In this document: positions 8,250 to 17,322 of the stretch, in pieces
How positions within the stretch are numbered: the stretch's first letter is position 1
Layout of the letters: the number at the start of each line of letters is the position of its first letter
Assembly (NCBI GenBank): GCA_016715505.1
Contig: JADJZY010000005.1
Coordinates: 144,405 to 208,404, forward strand
DNA from: Bacteroidota bacterium
Lineage (GTDB): Bacteria; Bacteroidota; Bacteroidia; Chitinophagales; Chitinophagaceae
DNA: 64,000 bases
Direction of reading: 5' to 3'
Position numbers and translations under genes: made by a program
The notes under the pieces: generated by a model
What the model was told of the DNA's origin: nothing
The model's database searches: none
What the model saw: only the letters and a program-made list of their open reading frames with translations

Positions 8250-9437
8250 TTGGATATACTACATTTAATTGGTCGCTCGCAAACACTGTTTGAAGATGAT
8301 GTGCTTCAATTTCAGGAAGCCTTGCGTGATCTGGTTGGTCAATCTTCTTTTTTAGTGATTGGTGGAGCCGGGTCTATCGGACAGGCGGTGACTAAAGAAA
8401 TTTTTAAACGCAATCCGGCAAAATTGCACGTGGTGGATATCAGCGAAAATAACCTGGTTGAACTGGTTCGGGATATTCGAAGTTCGATGGGATATATTTC
8501 CGGCGATTTCAAAACATTCGCATTGGATATTCAATCGGAAGAATTTAAAGCCATGTTTCAGCATGAAGGACCTTATGATTACGTATTAAATCTATCTGCT
8601 TTAAAACATGTTCGTAGTGAAAAGGATCCTTATACGCTCATGCGAATGGTACAGGTAAATATTTTAAATACCTTGTCTTCATTGCAGATGGCGGCGGAAT
8701 TTGGGACCAGAAAATATTTTTGTGTTTCAACCGATAAAGCGGCCAATCCGGTGAATATGATGGGGGCTTCAAAACGCATTATGGAATTATTTCTCATGCG
8801 CGAAAGTCGTCACATCAATCTTTCCATGGCCCGATTTGCCAATGTGGCTTTTTCGGATGGATCATTATTACATGGATTTAATCAACGCATTCAAAAGCAT
8901 CAGCCTATCGTTGCTCCCAATGATGTGCGCCGGTATTTTGTAACGCCGGCTGAGTCGGGCGAATTGTGCTTGATGTCCTGTTTGTTGGGAGAAAACAGGG
9001 ATATATTTTTTCCAAAATTGAGTGAGCATTTACATTTAATCACCTTCGCAGAGATTGCTGAGAAGTATTTGTTTCAACGGGGATATAAACCTTACTTGTG
9101 TTCAGATGAAGAGGAGGCCCGAAGCATGATGCAAAATTGGACGGATCAGAAAGCATGGCCATGTCTTTTTACCCAAAGCGATACTACCGGTGAAAAAGAT
9201 TTTGAAGAATTTTACACAGATCAGGAAGAAATTGATTTGTTTCGATTTAAAAATTTAGGAATTGTAAAAAGCCGTTTAAACTACCAGGATCAATTGTTGG
9301 ATTCTTTTTTGGAGGAAGTACAAGGGATGAAAGCAAGCTTAGAATGGACCCGCGCCGATCTTATTCAAGCCTTTAAAAAACTATTGCCTGATTTCGATCA
9401 TTTGGAAAAGGGAAAATACCTCGACGCTAAAATGTAA
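8250..9437 (+). CDS. legB: UDP-GlcNAc-type 4,6-dehydratase (LegB-like SDR)
   Basis: A soluble CapD-like extended SDR of about 395 aa. The Rossmann motif GGAGSIGQAV and the active-site stretch STDKAANPVNMMGASK are present. It lacks the membrane region found in the WbpM-like protein at 36,533. The frame opens at a TTG at 8178 inside wzt; conserved sequence starts near LIGRS, so TTG 8250 or TTG 8238 is the likely start. With the LegC-type aminotransferase 2 bp downstream it matches the first two steps of nonulosonic (legionaminic-type) acid synthesis: 4,6-dehydration, then C4 amination. The choice of start is uncertain. Confidence 0.8.
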   Translation: MDILHLIGRSQTLFEDDVLQFQEALRDLVGQSSFLVIGGAGSIGQAVTKEIFKRNPAKLHVVDISENNLVELVRDIRSSMGYISGDFKTFALDIQSEEFKAMFQHEGPYDYVLNLSALKHVRSEKDPYTLMRMVQVNILNTLSSLQMAAEFGTRKYFCVSTDKAANPVNMMGASKRIMELFLMRESRHINLSMARFANVAFSDGSLLHGFNQRIQKHQPIVAPNDVRRYFVTPAESGELCLMSCLLGENRDIFFPKLSEHLHLITFAEIAEKYLFQRGYKPYLCSDEEEARSMMQNWTDQKAWPCLFTQSDTTGEKDFEEFYTDQEEIDLFRFKNLGIVKSRLNYQDQLLDSFLEEVQGMKASLEWTRADLIQAFKKLLPDFDHLEKGKYLDAKM

Positions 9438-9439
9438 GC

Positions 9440-10600
9440 ATGAATTTTAAATCTATTATCGAGGCCATACGAATGCATTATGGCAACAAACCTTTTATTC
9501 CTTTGCATGAACCCAGGTTCTCAGCAAGAGAGCGAGAATATGTGATGGATGCCATCGATTCTACTTTTGTATCTTCGGTAGGAGAATATGTCAACCGTTT
9601 TGAGAAATTGGTCGCAGAAGCTGCCGGCACAAAATATGCGGTTGCCATCGTTAATGGGACCTCTGCACTTCATCTGTCATTGATTCTGGCTGGGGTGCAA
9701 CGAAACGATCTGGTGATTTCACAATCATTGACATTTATTGCCACCTGCAATGCAATAAGTTATATTGGAGCTGAACCGGTTTTTTTGGATGTGGATGAGG
9801 ATTCTTTGGGCTTGTCGCCCAAGTCCTTGTTAAACTGGTTAGACCATCATGCAGAGGTGCGCACGGATGCTGTAGGTGAAAAGAATTGTTATCATATTAA
9901 AAGTGGTCGAAAAATTGCGGCGCTTGTTCCCATGCATACTTTTGGTTTGCCCTGTCGGATCGATGAGTTGAATGAAATTTGTAAACTGTATCAAATTCCC
10001 TTAGTGGAAGATGCCGCTGAATCGATTGGTAGTTCTTACAAAGGCCAGCCAACCGGAAGTTTTGGTTTAATGGGTGCGTTTAGTTTTAATGGCAATAAGA
10101 CTATTACTTGTGGCGGTGGTGGTGCAATTGTAACCAATGATGAAGAACTCGCTCGAAGGGGTAAACATTTGAGTACACAGGCTAAGGTGCCTCATGCTTG
10201 GGAATTTAAACATGATGAGGTGGCCTATAATTATCGCATGCCTAATTTAAATGCTGCAATGGCATGTGCGCAACTGGAGGTGCTGTCTGATTTTGTGGAG
10301 AATAAAAGGCAGACTGCCGAAATGTATTCTAATTTATTTGAGCATGTAGATGGTGCCAAATGGATTCGTGAAATAGATGGTGCCAAATCAAACTATTGGC
10401 TCAATGCGATTGTTTTTGAAGAGCCCACTGATCGGGATCTTTTTTTAAAAGAAAGCAATGAAGTCGGTGTGATGACTCGACCTGTATGGGAACTCATGCA
10501 TCATTTGCCGATGTTTAAACATTGTATGCATGGTTCGCTCGAAAACAGTGAATATCTCATGCAAAGAGTCGTTAATTTGCCAAGTAGTGTACGTGGATAA
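9440..10600 (+). CDS. legC: LegC-family PLP-dependent sugar aminotransferase
   Basis: A 386-aa DegT/DnrJ/EryC1/StrS aminotransferase. The PLP-binding lysine lies in FNGNKTITCGGGG (about residue 219) and the conserved VEDAAESIG motif precedes it. The insert with CNAISYIGAEPVFLDVDEDS is characteristic of the LegC branch, which aminates the 4-keto sugar made by LegB. It begins right after legB and its 3' end overlaps the start of the NeuD-like gene, so the three form a unit. Confidence 0.87.
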   Translation: MNFKSIIEAIRMHYGNKPFIPLHEPRFSAREREYVMDAIDSTFVSSVGEYVNRFEKLVAEAAGTKYAVAIVNGTSALHLSLILAGVQRNDLVISQSLTFIATCNAISYIGAEPVFLDVDEDSLGLSPKSLLNWLDHHAEVRTDAVGEKNCYHIKSGRKIAALVPMHTFGLPCRIDELNEICKLYQIPLVEDAAESIGSSYKGQPTGSFGLMGAFSFNGNKTITCGGGGAIVTNDEELARRGKHLSTQAKVPHAWEFKHDEVAYNYRMPNLNAAMACAQLEVLSDFVENKRQTAEMYSNLFEHVDGAKWIREIDGAKSNYWLNAIVFEEPTDRDLFLKESNEVGVMTRPVWELMHHLPMFKHCMHGSLENSEYLMQRVVNLPSSVRG

Positions 10601-11228
10601 AAAATTGATTTTACTGGGATATTCAGGCCATGCTTATGTGGCAGCTGATATTGCACTTCTGATGGGTTATCAGATGGGCGGGTATTTTGATCAACAAGAA
10701 TCACAAAACAATCCTTTTCAAATTCAATATTTGGGGAGCGAAAAAGATGTTGACCTTTCAGGATTTTCAAAGAATCATGTTTTTTTTCCCGCAGTGGGTG
10801 ATAACCAAGTCCGACAGAAATTGCTTCAGGTGATGGAATTAAATGCTTGCCTTCAAACAAAATTAATTCACCCCAAAGCGGTGGTTTCCGGTATAGCCTG
10901 TGTAGCTGATTCAAGTTTGGTCGCTGCTTCGGCAGTCATCAATCCCTTGGCAGCCATCGGGCGTGGATGTATTATCAATACGGCGGCAGTGATAGAACAT
11001 GAATGTCAGATTGAAGATTTTGTACATATAGCACCGGGTGCAGTATTGGCCGGTCGTGTAAGTGTGGGTCATGGAACTTTTGTTGGAGCGGGTGCTGTTG
11101 TGAAACAAGGGGTCAAGATTGGGCAAAATGTGGTTGTTGGAGCAGGTGCGGTTGTATTATCCGATATACCAGATGGTGAAACATGGGTAGGAATGCCCGC
11201 GTCGTTTGTAAAGAAAAATAGAATCTAA
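10593..11228 (+). CDS. NeuD/PglD-like sugar O/N-acetyltransferase
   Basis: A 211-aa acetyltransferase: an N-terminal small Rossmann-like domain (LILLGYSGHAY) followed by left-handed beta-helix hexapeptide repeats ending in AGAVVLSDIPDGETWVGMPA. PglD/NeuD/LegH proteins acetylate the C4 amine of UDP-4-amino sugars. The start is taken as GTG at 10,593, which overlaps the stop of legC; the frame extends upstream only inside legC. Its position after LegB and LegC predicts a UDP-diacetamido-trideoxyhexose product. Confidence 0.85.
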   Translation: MDKKLILLGYSGHAYVAADIALLMGYQMGGYFDQQESQNNPFQIQYLGSEKDVDLSGFSKNHVFFPAVGDNQVRQKLLQVMELNACLQTKLIHPKAVVSGIACVADSSLVAASAVINPLAAIGRGCIINTAAVIEHECQIEDFVHIAPGAVLAGRVSVGHGTFVGAGAVVKQGVKIGQNVVVGAGAVVLSDIPDGETWVGMPASFVKKNRI

Positions 11229-11233
11229 TTTGT

Positions 11234-12289
11234 ATGCCTGAATTAAAACAGTATAAGGAACATCTTATCTTAACCGGGAGTCCTATTCGTCAGGCATTGG
11301 CCCGATTAGATTACCTATCTACCGATGCGATTCTGTTTGTCGTCAATGATCAGGATCAATTAATCGGATCACTCACTGATGGTGATGTGCGGAGAGGATT
11401 ATTGAAAGGAGTGACCATTGATGAAGCCGTTGACCATATCATTCAACCGAATCCGAAGTACATCCAAAAGGGGGCTAATGATATTCAGAAAGTGATTGAC
11501 TATCGTAATAGTAATTTCAGGGTGTTGCCCGTATTGGATAAAAACGGCGTTATTGTCAATGTCATTAACTTTCGTTTATTGAGATCTTATTTGCCGGTTG
11601 ATGCGGTGATTATGGCCGGGGGACGTGGAGAAAGATTAAGGCCACTTACTGAAAAAACACCAAAGCCTTTATTGCCCGTTGGAGGCAAACCAATCATGCA
11701 ACATAATCTCGAACGATTGGCACTTTATGGAATAGATGATTTTTGGTTTTCGGTGAATTATCTGGCCGATCAAATTGAAACATATTTTGGGGACGGGCAT
11801 AGCAGAAATATTCAAATTGAATACATCCGCGAAGAAAATCCTATGGGGACGATAGGCTCGGTGGCCATGGTGCAACACTTTGAACATGATTATATCCTTG
11901 TTACGAATTCAGATATTTTAACCAACCTGGATTACGAGCATTTTTTTATTGATACTTTTAAAAAGCAAGCTGACCTGGCAGTGGTGACGATTCCTTATCA
12001 GGTAAATGTGCCTTATGCCGTTCTTGAAACCCATGACGGGCAAATTCAAAGCTTGAAAGAAAAACCAACCTATACTTATTACTCCAATGGAGGAATTTAT
12101 CTGATGAAAAAAGAGGTGCTTTCCTTTATTCCTCAAAATGCCCATTTTAATGCAACGGATCTCATTGAAAGTTTAATCCACGCCGGTAAAAAGGTAAGTT
12201 CATATCCTTTGCTGGGTTATTGGTTAGATATAGGCAACCCCGACGATTATCAAAAGGCACAGCAAGATTTGCCGCATATTCAATTCTAA
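11234..12289 (+). CDS. ptmE: PtmE-like nucleotidyltransferase with N-terminal CBS pair
   Basis: A 351-aa protein with two CBS motifs (residues about 1-115) joined to a sugar-1-phosphate nucleotidyltransferase domain starting at VIMAGGRGERLRPLTEKTPK (about residue 124). This arrangement is typical of PtmE, the GlcN-1-phosphate guanylyltransferase that makes the GDP-sugar precursor for legionaminic acid. The next gene, a CMP-nonulosonate synthetase, overlaps it as TAATG. Some relatives are annotated as mannose-1-phosphate guanylyltransferases, so the acceptor is inferred. Confidence 0.82.
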   Translation: MPELKQYKEHLILTGSPIRQALARLDYLSTDAILFVVNDQDQLIGSLTDGDVRRGLLKGVTIDEAVDHIIQPNPKYIQKGANDIQKVIDYRNSNFRVLPVLDKNGVIVNVINFRLLRSYLPVDAVIMAGGRGERLRPLTEKTPKPLLPVGGKPIMQHNLERLALYGIDDFWFSVNYLADQIETYFGDGHSRNIQIEYIREENPMGTIGSVAMVQHFEHDYILVTNSDILTNLDYEHFFIDTFKKQADLAVVTIPYQVNVPYAVLETHDGQIQSLKEKPTYTYYSNGGIYLMKKEVLSFIPQNAHFNATDLIESLIHAGKKVSSYPLLGYWLDIGNPDDYQKAQQDLPHIQF

Positions 12290-12984
12290 TGAAACCATTG
12301 ATTGTTATACCTGCACGGGGAGGTTCCAAAGGCATTCCGGGCAAAAACCATAAATTACTCTGCGGTAAACCTTTGGTTCAATATAGCATTGAGGCAGCGA
12401 TGAGCTGTTTTGATTCCAAACATATTTATTTGAGTACCGATAGTGATGAAATTGCTCATGTCGCAAAGGATTGTGGTTTAGAAGTTCCGTTTTTACGGCC
12501 AGATCATTTGGCAACAGACACAGCCAGTACCTATGATGTTTTGATTCATGCACTTGATTTTGCCGCATCCACCGGATATGAACCTGATACCTTAATCGTG
12601 TTACAACCCACATCACCTTTTCGGAAGGCATTCCATATCCGGGAAGCTTTGGCACTATTTCACCCGGAACTCGATATGGTTGTTTCGGTAAAGGAAGCCA
12701 AATCCAATCCGTATTATGTATTGTTTGAGGAGAATGAAAAAGGGTATCTGAAAAAATGCAAAGAGCACAGTGCATTACGTCGGCAAGATTTGCCCAAGGT
12801 TTGGGAATACAATGGCGCTGTTTATGTGATGAATGTAAAAACACTTCGACAAATGCCGGTCAACCAATTTGAAAAAGTGGTCAAATATGAAATGGACGAA
12901 ATGAGTTCTTTGGATTTAGATACCCCACTGGATTGGAAAATCGCCGAATACATCGCACAGGAAACCAACTATTGGAATGCATAG
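12289..12984 (+). CDS. neuA: CMP-nonulosonic acid synthetase (NeuA/LegF-like)
   Basis: A 231-aa acylneuraminate cytidylyltransferase. The CTP-binding motif VIPARGGSKGIPGKN opens the protein, and the VLQPTSPFR and VWEYNGAVYVM stretches are conserved. It activates a sialic-acid-like sugar with CMP. The ATG at 12,289 overlaps the ptmE stop. No NeuB-type synthase or NeuC-type hydrolysing epimerase was found anywhere in the window, so the acid it activates must be made by genes elsewhere or the pathway is incomplete. Confidence 0.87.
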   Translation: MKPLIVIPARGGSKGIPGKNHKLLCGKPLVQYSIEAAMSCFDSKHIYLSTDSDEIAHVAKDCGLEVPFLRPDHLATDTASTYDVLIHALDFAASTGYEPDTLIVLQPTSPFRKAFHIREALALFHPELDMVVSVKEAKSNPYYVLFEENEKGYLKKCKEHSALRRQDLPKVWEYNGAVYVMNVKTLRQMPVNQFEKVVKYEMDEMSSLDLDTPLDWKIAEYIAQETNYWNA

Positions 12985-14356
12985 TGAACAGTCATTAGAG
13001 CATTGGATTCAACTTTTTCAGGATCGGCCATTTGTATTTGCTGAAACACATTGGTGGCCTTTGATCAAGATTCAGGTTTCCTATCAGGGGTATCTTTTGA
13101 AGCAACAAGGTGATACGCATAAGCCGTATATTCAACTCAGCAATGAGCAATTTCCAACACCGAAAAAAACGAAAAAATCTTTATTCAATTCCCTGAAAGA
13201 AAGGCTTCAGAAAAAAGCCATAACCCCAGCGGTTCTTATTTTAACCGATCATAAGAATCAAACAACAGCTTGGGAAGGACACTTGGTAAATGCTTATACA
13301 CAACCTTTTGAACTATATTTTTCTGAACAACAAATTGCTTATGATCTGTTCGATATTTCAAAGCCTCAGGATTTTAAACCGTTCTACGACTCCAACTTGT
13401 ATTCCAGCTTTCAGCATGAGGTGATGTCAGACTTTAATGCAGATACTGAATTTCAATCTGCTTTGCAAACGGCCTGTCGTTCATTACAAGAACTACTTCA
13501 TTCGGATTTTGATCTTTATGGATTTTTAGCGACACAAATAGTCAATAATCAGGCCAGGTATTTATACTTCGTGCGTTTGTTTAAATCCTGTTCTTTTCAA
13601 AAGCTTTTGTTATATTGTTATTATAATAATTTTATGATGGCGGCAACGAGAGCTGCTCATCATTGCGGTATAGAGGTGATTGAGTATCAGCATAGTCAAA
13701 TTACATCCGGACATTTTGCGTACAGCCCATGGTCGAATCGCATGGTTGATTCTGCAATTTTTTTTCCGAATATTTTTTGGGCATGGCGGCAGTCGGATGT
13801 TACCTACATTCAGAACAGCTATCAATATATTCCGGGATTTCGTGCTATAGTCGGAGGGCATGTTTTTTTATCCAGAATGCAAGCAATTGCTGAGCAAAAG
13901 GAACGATCGATATTGTTTACTCTTCAAGGTCAGGGAATTCCTGAATTTTTGGCGCATCGGATTGTGAATGAAAATGATTGGAAATGGTACTTGAGAGTTC
14001 ACCCGCGTTATCCGCAGGATCAATCACTGATTGAAGAGCTTAAAAAACAAAATCCGGATTTTGTCGAAATCGATGAAGCCAACCAGACTTCCATTTATAC
14101 TTTAATGCCTCGTATGGGTTTTCATATCACTGCTTATTCCGGAAGCGCTTTGGAGGCATCATATTTTGGCGTTAGAAATTTGATTTTTAGTTCGAAAGGT
14201 GCGCAAACATATCATGCCGAAATTCAAAGCGGGGAGTATCTCCTGATTGACACTTCAGTTGACCTGAATCAAGCTTTGGCTTCCAACGACCACAAGAGTC
14301 ATCTTTCTTTTCCGGATCGTGCAATGATTCAAAAAAATATTCTTCAGTATTTTTGA
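12977..14356 (+). CDS. Putative CMP-sugar-dependent glycosyltransferase (GT-B-like), unassigned
   Basis: A 459-aa soluble protein of unknown family. Two features recall bacterial sialyltransferases and Kdo transferases of GT-B fold: an HP motif (LRVHPRYP, about residue 340) and a downstream Ser/Glu motif (AYSGSALEASYFG, about residue 387), where His-Pro and Ser contact the CMP donor. It directly follows and overlaps neuA, which supports a role as nonulosonic acid transferase. I cannot place it in a numbered GT family, so the call rests on motif spacing and context. Confidence 0.55.
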   Translation: MHSEQSLEHWIQLFQDRPFVFAETHWWPLIKIQVSYQGYLLKQQGDTHKPYIQLSNEQFPTPKKTKKSLFNSLKERLQKKAITPAVLILTDHKNQTTAWEGHLVNAYTQPFELYFSEQQIAYDLFDISKPQDFKPFYDSNLYSSFQHEVMSDFNADTEFQSALQTACRSLQELLHSDFDLYGFLATQIVNNQARYLYFVRLFKSCSFQKLLLYCYYNNFMMAATRAAHHCGIEVIEYQHSQITSGHFAYSPWSNRMVDSAIFFPNIFWAWRQSDVTYIQNSYQYIPGFRAIVGGHVFLSRMQAIAEQKERSILFTLQGQGIPEFLAHRIVNENDWKWYLRVHPRYPQDQSLIEELKKQNPDFVEIDEANQTSIYTLMPRMGFHITAYSGSALEASYFGVRNLIFSSKGAQTYHAEIQSGEYLLIDTSVDLNQALASNDHKSHLSFPDRAMIQKNILQYF

Positions 14357-14369
14357 TAAAAGGGTTCAC

Positions 14370-15073
14370 TTGAAAAAATTATTGTATAAATGGACAAAAA
14401 ATTCTGGGCTTCGTAAAAAGAGTCCGCCCATGAATTTGATTGAATCCAAAGTACGCCGGCCGGAATTGATTGATACAAGTGCCACCGTTCAGTACTCTGA
14501 ACTGCGGGGTAAAATAGAAGTTGGCGCGAGATCGATGATTCATCAATGTTTGATGGAAGGTGAAATACAAATTGGAAGGAATACCACCGTTAATGGACCC
14601 GATACCGGATTTTATTGTTTAAATAATCCAATCAAAGTGGGAAATTTTTGTTCGATTGCTCGGGGTACCACCATTCAGGAGTACAACCATGATTTTAAAA
14701 AAACGACTACTTATTTTATTCAACATAAAATATTTAATCAACCTTACGGAGCGGATGTTGTTTCAAAAGGGAGATTCAAATTGGTCATGATGTTTGGATT
14801 GCAACCGGTTGTACGATTTTGTCTGGCGTTAAAATTGGTAATGGAGCGGTGATTGCAGCGAATTCTGTGGTTCATAGTGATGTGCCTCCCTTTGCTATCG
14901 TTGGAGGTTCCCCTGCAAAAATGATTAAATACCGATTTGAACCTGAGGTCATTGCTTGGTTAGAAAACTTAGCCTGGTGGAATTGGCCTATTGAAAAAAT
15001 ACGTCGCAATGCAGCTTTGTTTGAAGGTGAATTGACCTTGCAAAAAATAAAAAGTATTCAGATTCTTGACTAA
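14370..15073 (+). CDS. Hexapeptide-repeat acetyltransferase (XAT/CatB-like), frameshifted
   Basis: A left-handed beta-helix acetyltransferase interrupted by one frameshift. The first part runs to the hexapeptide core; the second continues as SGVKIGNGAVIAANSVV and ends with the WWNWPIEKI signature of xenobiotic/CatB-type acetyltransferases. The frames join if one G is added to the GGG run near 14,769, which restores KGEIQIGHDVWIATG. The start is TTG at 14,370. It probably O- or N-acetylates a sugar of the repeat unit. The lesion is a typical homopolymer error. Confidence 0.75.
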
Positions 15074-16192
15074 ATCATTGCCGAATATTTTAGTCCTGGC
15101 TCATGAGCCTTATTTAAACGGAGCATCTCATTCTCTTTTAACTTTGCTGAATGGCTTGAAAAATGAGATGCAATTCCTGGTAATTGTACCTGCACAGGGC
15201 GACATGTTGAACGCTCTTCAGGAAACAGGTATTCAGAGTCGGGTATTAAAATTGCCCCGCTGTGCCGTAAAAGCTTCAGGTTGGTTTAACTTAATGAAAA
15301 GTCGTTTTCTGTTTTTAAAAAATAAAAGGAATCATCTGCAGCGACTAAAAGAAGTACTCGGCGATTTTAAACCAGATTTAATTTACACCAATACTTCAGT
15401 GCAGGATTTAGGATTTGATTTGAGTTTAATCTTAAATAAACCGCATGTTTGGCATATCAGAGAGTATGGTGATAAAGATTTTGGCTATCAATATTTGCCA
15501 AGCAAACAAAGCGTTCGAAGAAAAATGAATGATTCGAATACCGTCATATTTACCACACAGGATCTACTCAGGCATTGGAATTTATCATCTAAAAAACAGG
15601 AGGTCATTTATAATGGAATTGTTTCACATCATATTCCTTTTCGTAATCCGGCGTCGATGCCAAATCCTGTTCGAATCAGTATTGTTGGATTGATCATGCC
15701 AACAAAAGGACAACTCGATGCAATGATGATACTCCGACAGTTGCTTGATAAACAATTCAATGTTCATCTCCAGATTTTCGGAAAAATAAATGACAAAGGG
15801 TATGAACAAACTTTGAGAAACTTTGTGAGTGAACATCAGTTACAAAATCATGTAGAATGGAAAGGGTATGTGGAGCAGGACGAATTATATGCCCAAACAG
15901 ATATCCTCTTGAGTTGTGCCCTGAGTGAAGGTTTTGGCCGACATTGGTAGAGGCAATGGGTAGAGGAATTCCGGTTGTTGCCCGACGAGAAGGCGGGCCC
16001 GCAGAAATCATTCAAGATATGCAAACCGGTTATTTGTATGATGATATTCGCGAAGCAACAGAGAAAATACAAATGTGTATTGTGGAAGATCATTCCAGGA
16101 TAGAGCGTATTTCATCCGCACGTGAATATGCCAGATCCCATTTCAGTATTGAAAATTATCTTGAAAAAGTCAGCGCTACAATGCTGAGATAA
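15066..16192 (+). CDS. GT4-family glycosyltransferase, frameshifted
   Basis: A GT-B retaining glycosyltransferase of about 375 aa. The C-terminal donor-binding motif is split: SEGFGR in the first frame, then LVEAMGRGIPVVARREGG in the next. Adding one A after the CGA near 15,938 restores SEGFGRTLVEAMGRG with the E-x7-E pair. The TTG start at 15,066 overlaps the acetyltransferase stop. Otherwise it looks complete, with an N-terminal acceptor domain and the usual C-terminal helix. Substrate unknown. Confidence 0.78.
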
Positions 16193-16197
16193 AATGT

Positions 16198-17322
16198 ATG
16201 AAAGAAGTCATTAAACCGATAGCCATCCATTTACCGCAGTTTCATCCGGTGCCCGAAAATGATGCATGGTGGGGTAAAGGATTTACCGAATGGACCAATG
16301 TCGTTAAAGGTGCACCACGTTTTGAAGGGCATTATCAACCACATTTACCCGCGGATCTCGGATTTTATGATTTGCGATTGGAAGAAGCTCGACTCGCGCA
16401 GGAAGCTCTTGCAAAGGAATATGGCGTTTACGGATTTTGTTATTATCACTATTGGTTCAATGGGCATCGATTGTTACATGAACCACTCGATCGGAAGCTT
16501 CAGAACCCCAAGGAGGATCTTCCTTTTATGATGTGTTGGGCCAATGAAAATTGGACAAGAGCATGGGATGGGGGTGAAAAACAAATCTTACTCAAACAAA
16601 ATTATTCAGAATCAGATGATCGCGAACATATCCGGCATCTGATGACTTATTTTAAAGACCCCCGCTATATACGGGTGAACAACAAACCATTTTTTGCATT
16701 TTATAAACCGGATCTTTTTCCGGATATGGCAAAAACCATTCAGATATTCCGAGAGGAAGCAGCTAAAGAAGGCATGGAATTATACCTGACCTGGTTCGAA
16801 CGATGGATTGGCTGGCACGGACATGAAGTAGATGGAATGGGATTTGATGCGGCCATTGAATTTCAACCTTTGTCTAAATCCATGAAGGAATTTTTAGAAT
16901 GGCGCGGTGCAACTCAACCTGCTTACCGAAAAATTGTAAAAAAATTAAATAGTTATAAACGTCGCCTCTATAAGAAATTAAATCTTCGCGTGGCACCTGT
17001 ACAACATAAAGATCAGGTTATTTCTTATCCGGAGTTCGTGGATTTTGACCTGCAACGCAATAATCCAATAGAGGCATGTTATCCCGGCGTTTCGCCGATG
17101 TGGGATAATTCTTCCCGAAGAGTAAATCTCAATGCGACTATTCTCAATCAATCAAGCCCGGAAGCATTTAAAAAATGGTATCAGGGTAAAGCAGAAAAAT
17201 TTAAAGGGATACAAGGCGATGATCGCTTTGTTTTTATCAATGCCTGGAATGAATGGGCAGAAGGTAATCATCTGGAGCCTTGTCAAAAATGGGGAAGGGC
17301 CTATCTCGAAGCGCTGAAATGA
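16198..17322 (+). CDS. WbsX-like glycan protein (GH99-related)
   Basis: A 374-aa cytoplasmic protein of the WbsX/glycoside-hydrolase-99-like family. Recognisable segments are AIHLPQFHPVPENDAWWGKG at the N-terminus, the YGVYGFCYYHYWF core, MMCWANENWTR and the C-terminal INAWNEWAEGNHLEP. Members occur in O-antigen loci and are thought to be glycosyltransferases or glycan-modifying enzymes; the GH99 relatives cleave or transglycosylate alpha-mannans. Its stop overlaps the next gene start as ATGA. The exact activity is not established. Confidence 0.85.
   Translation: MKEVIKPIAIHLPQFHPVPENDAWWGKGFTEWTNVVKGAPRFEGHYQPHLPADLGFYDLRLEEARLAQEALAKEYGVYGFCYYHYWFNGHRLLHEPLDRKLQNPKEDLPFMMCWANENWTRAWDGGEKQILLKQNYSESDDREHIRHLMTYFKDPRYIRVNNKPFFAFYKPDLFPDMAKTIQIFREEAAKEGMELYLTWFERWIGWHGHEVDGMGFDAAIEFQPLSKSMKEFLEWRGATQPAYRKIVKKLNSYKRRLYKKLNLRVAPVQHKDQVISYPEFVDFDLQRNNPIEACYPGVSPMWDNSSRRVNLNATILNQSSPEAFKKWYQGKAEKFKGIQGDDRFVFINAWNEWAEGNHLEPCQKWGRAYLEALK

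Noticed and set aside
12305..12844. 179-aa minus-strand ORF inside neuA
   Set aside because: It is antisense to a strongly conserved cytidylyltransferase and its translation has no recognisable motif.
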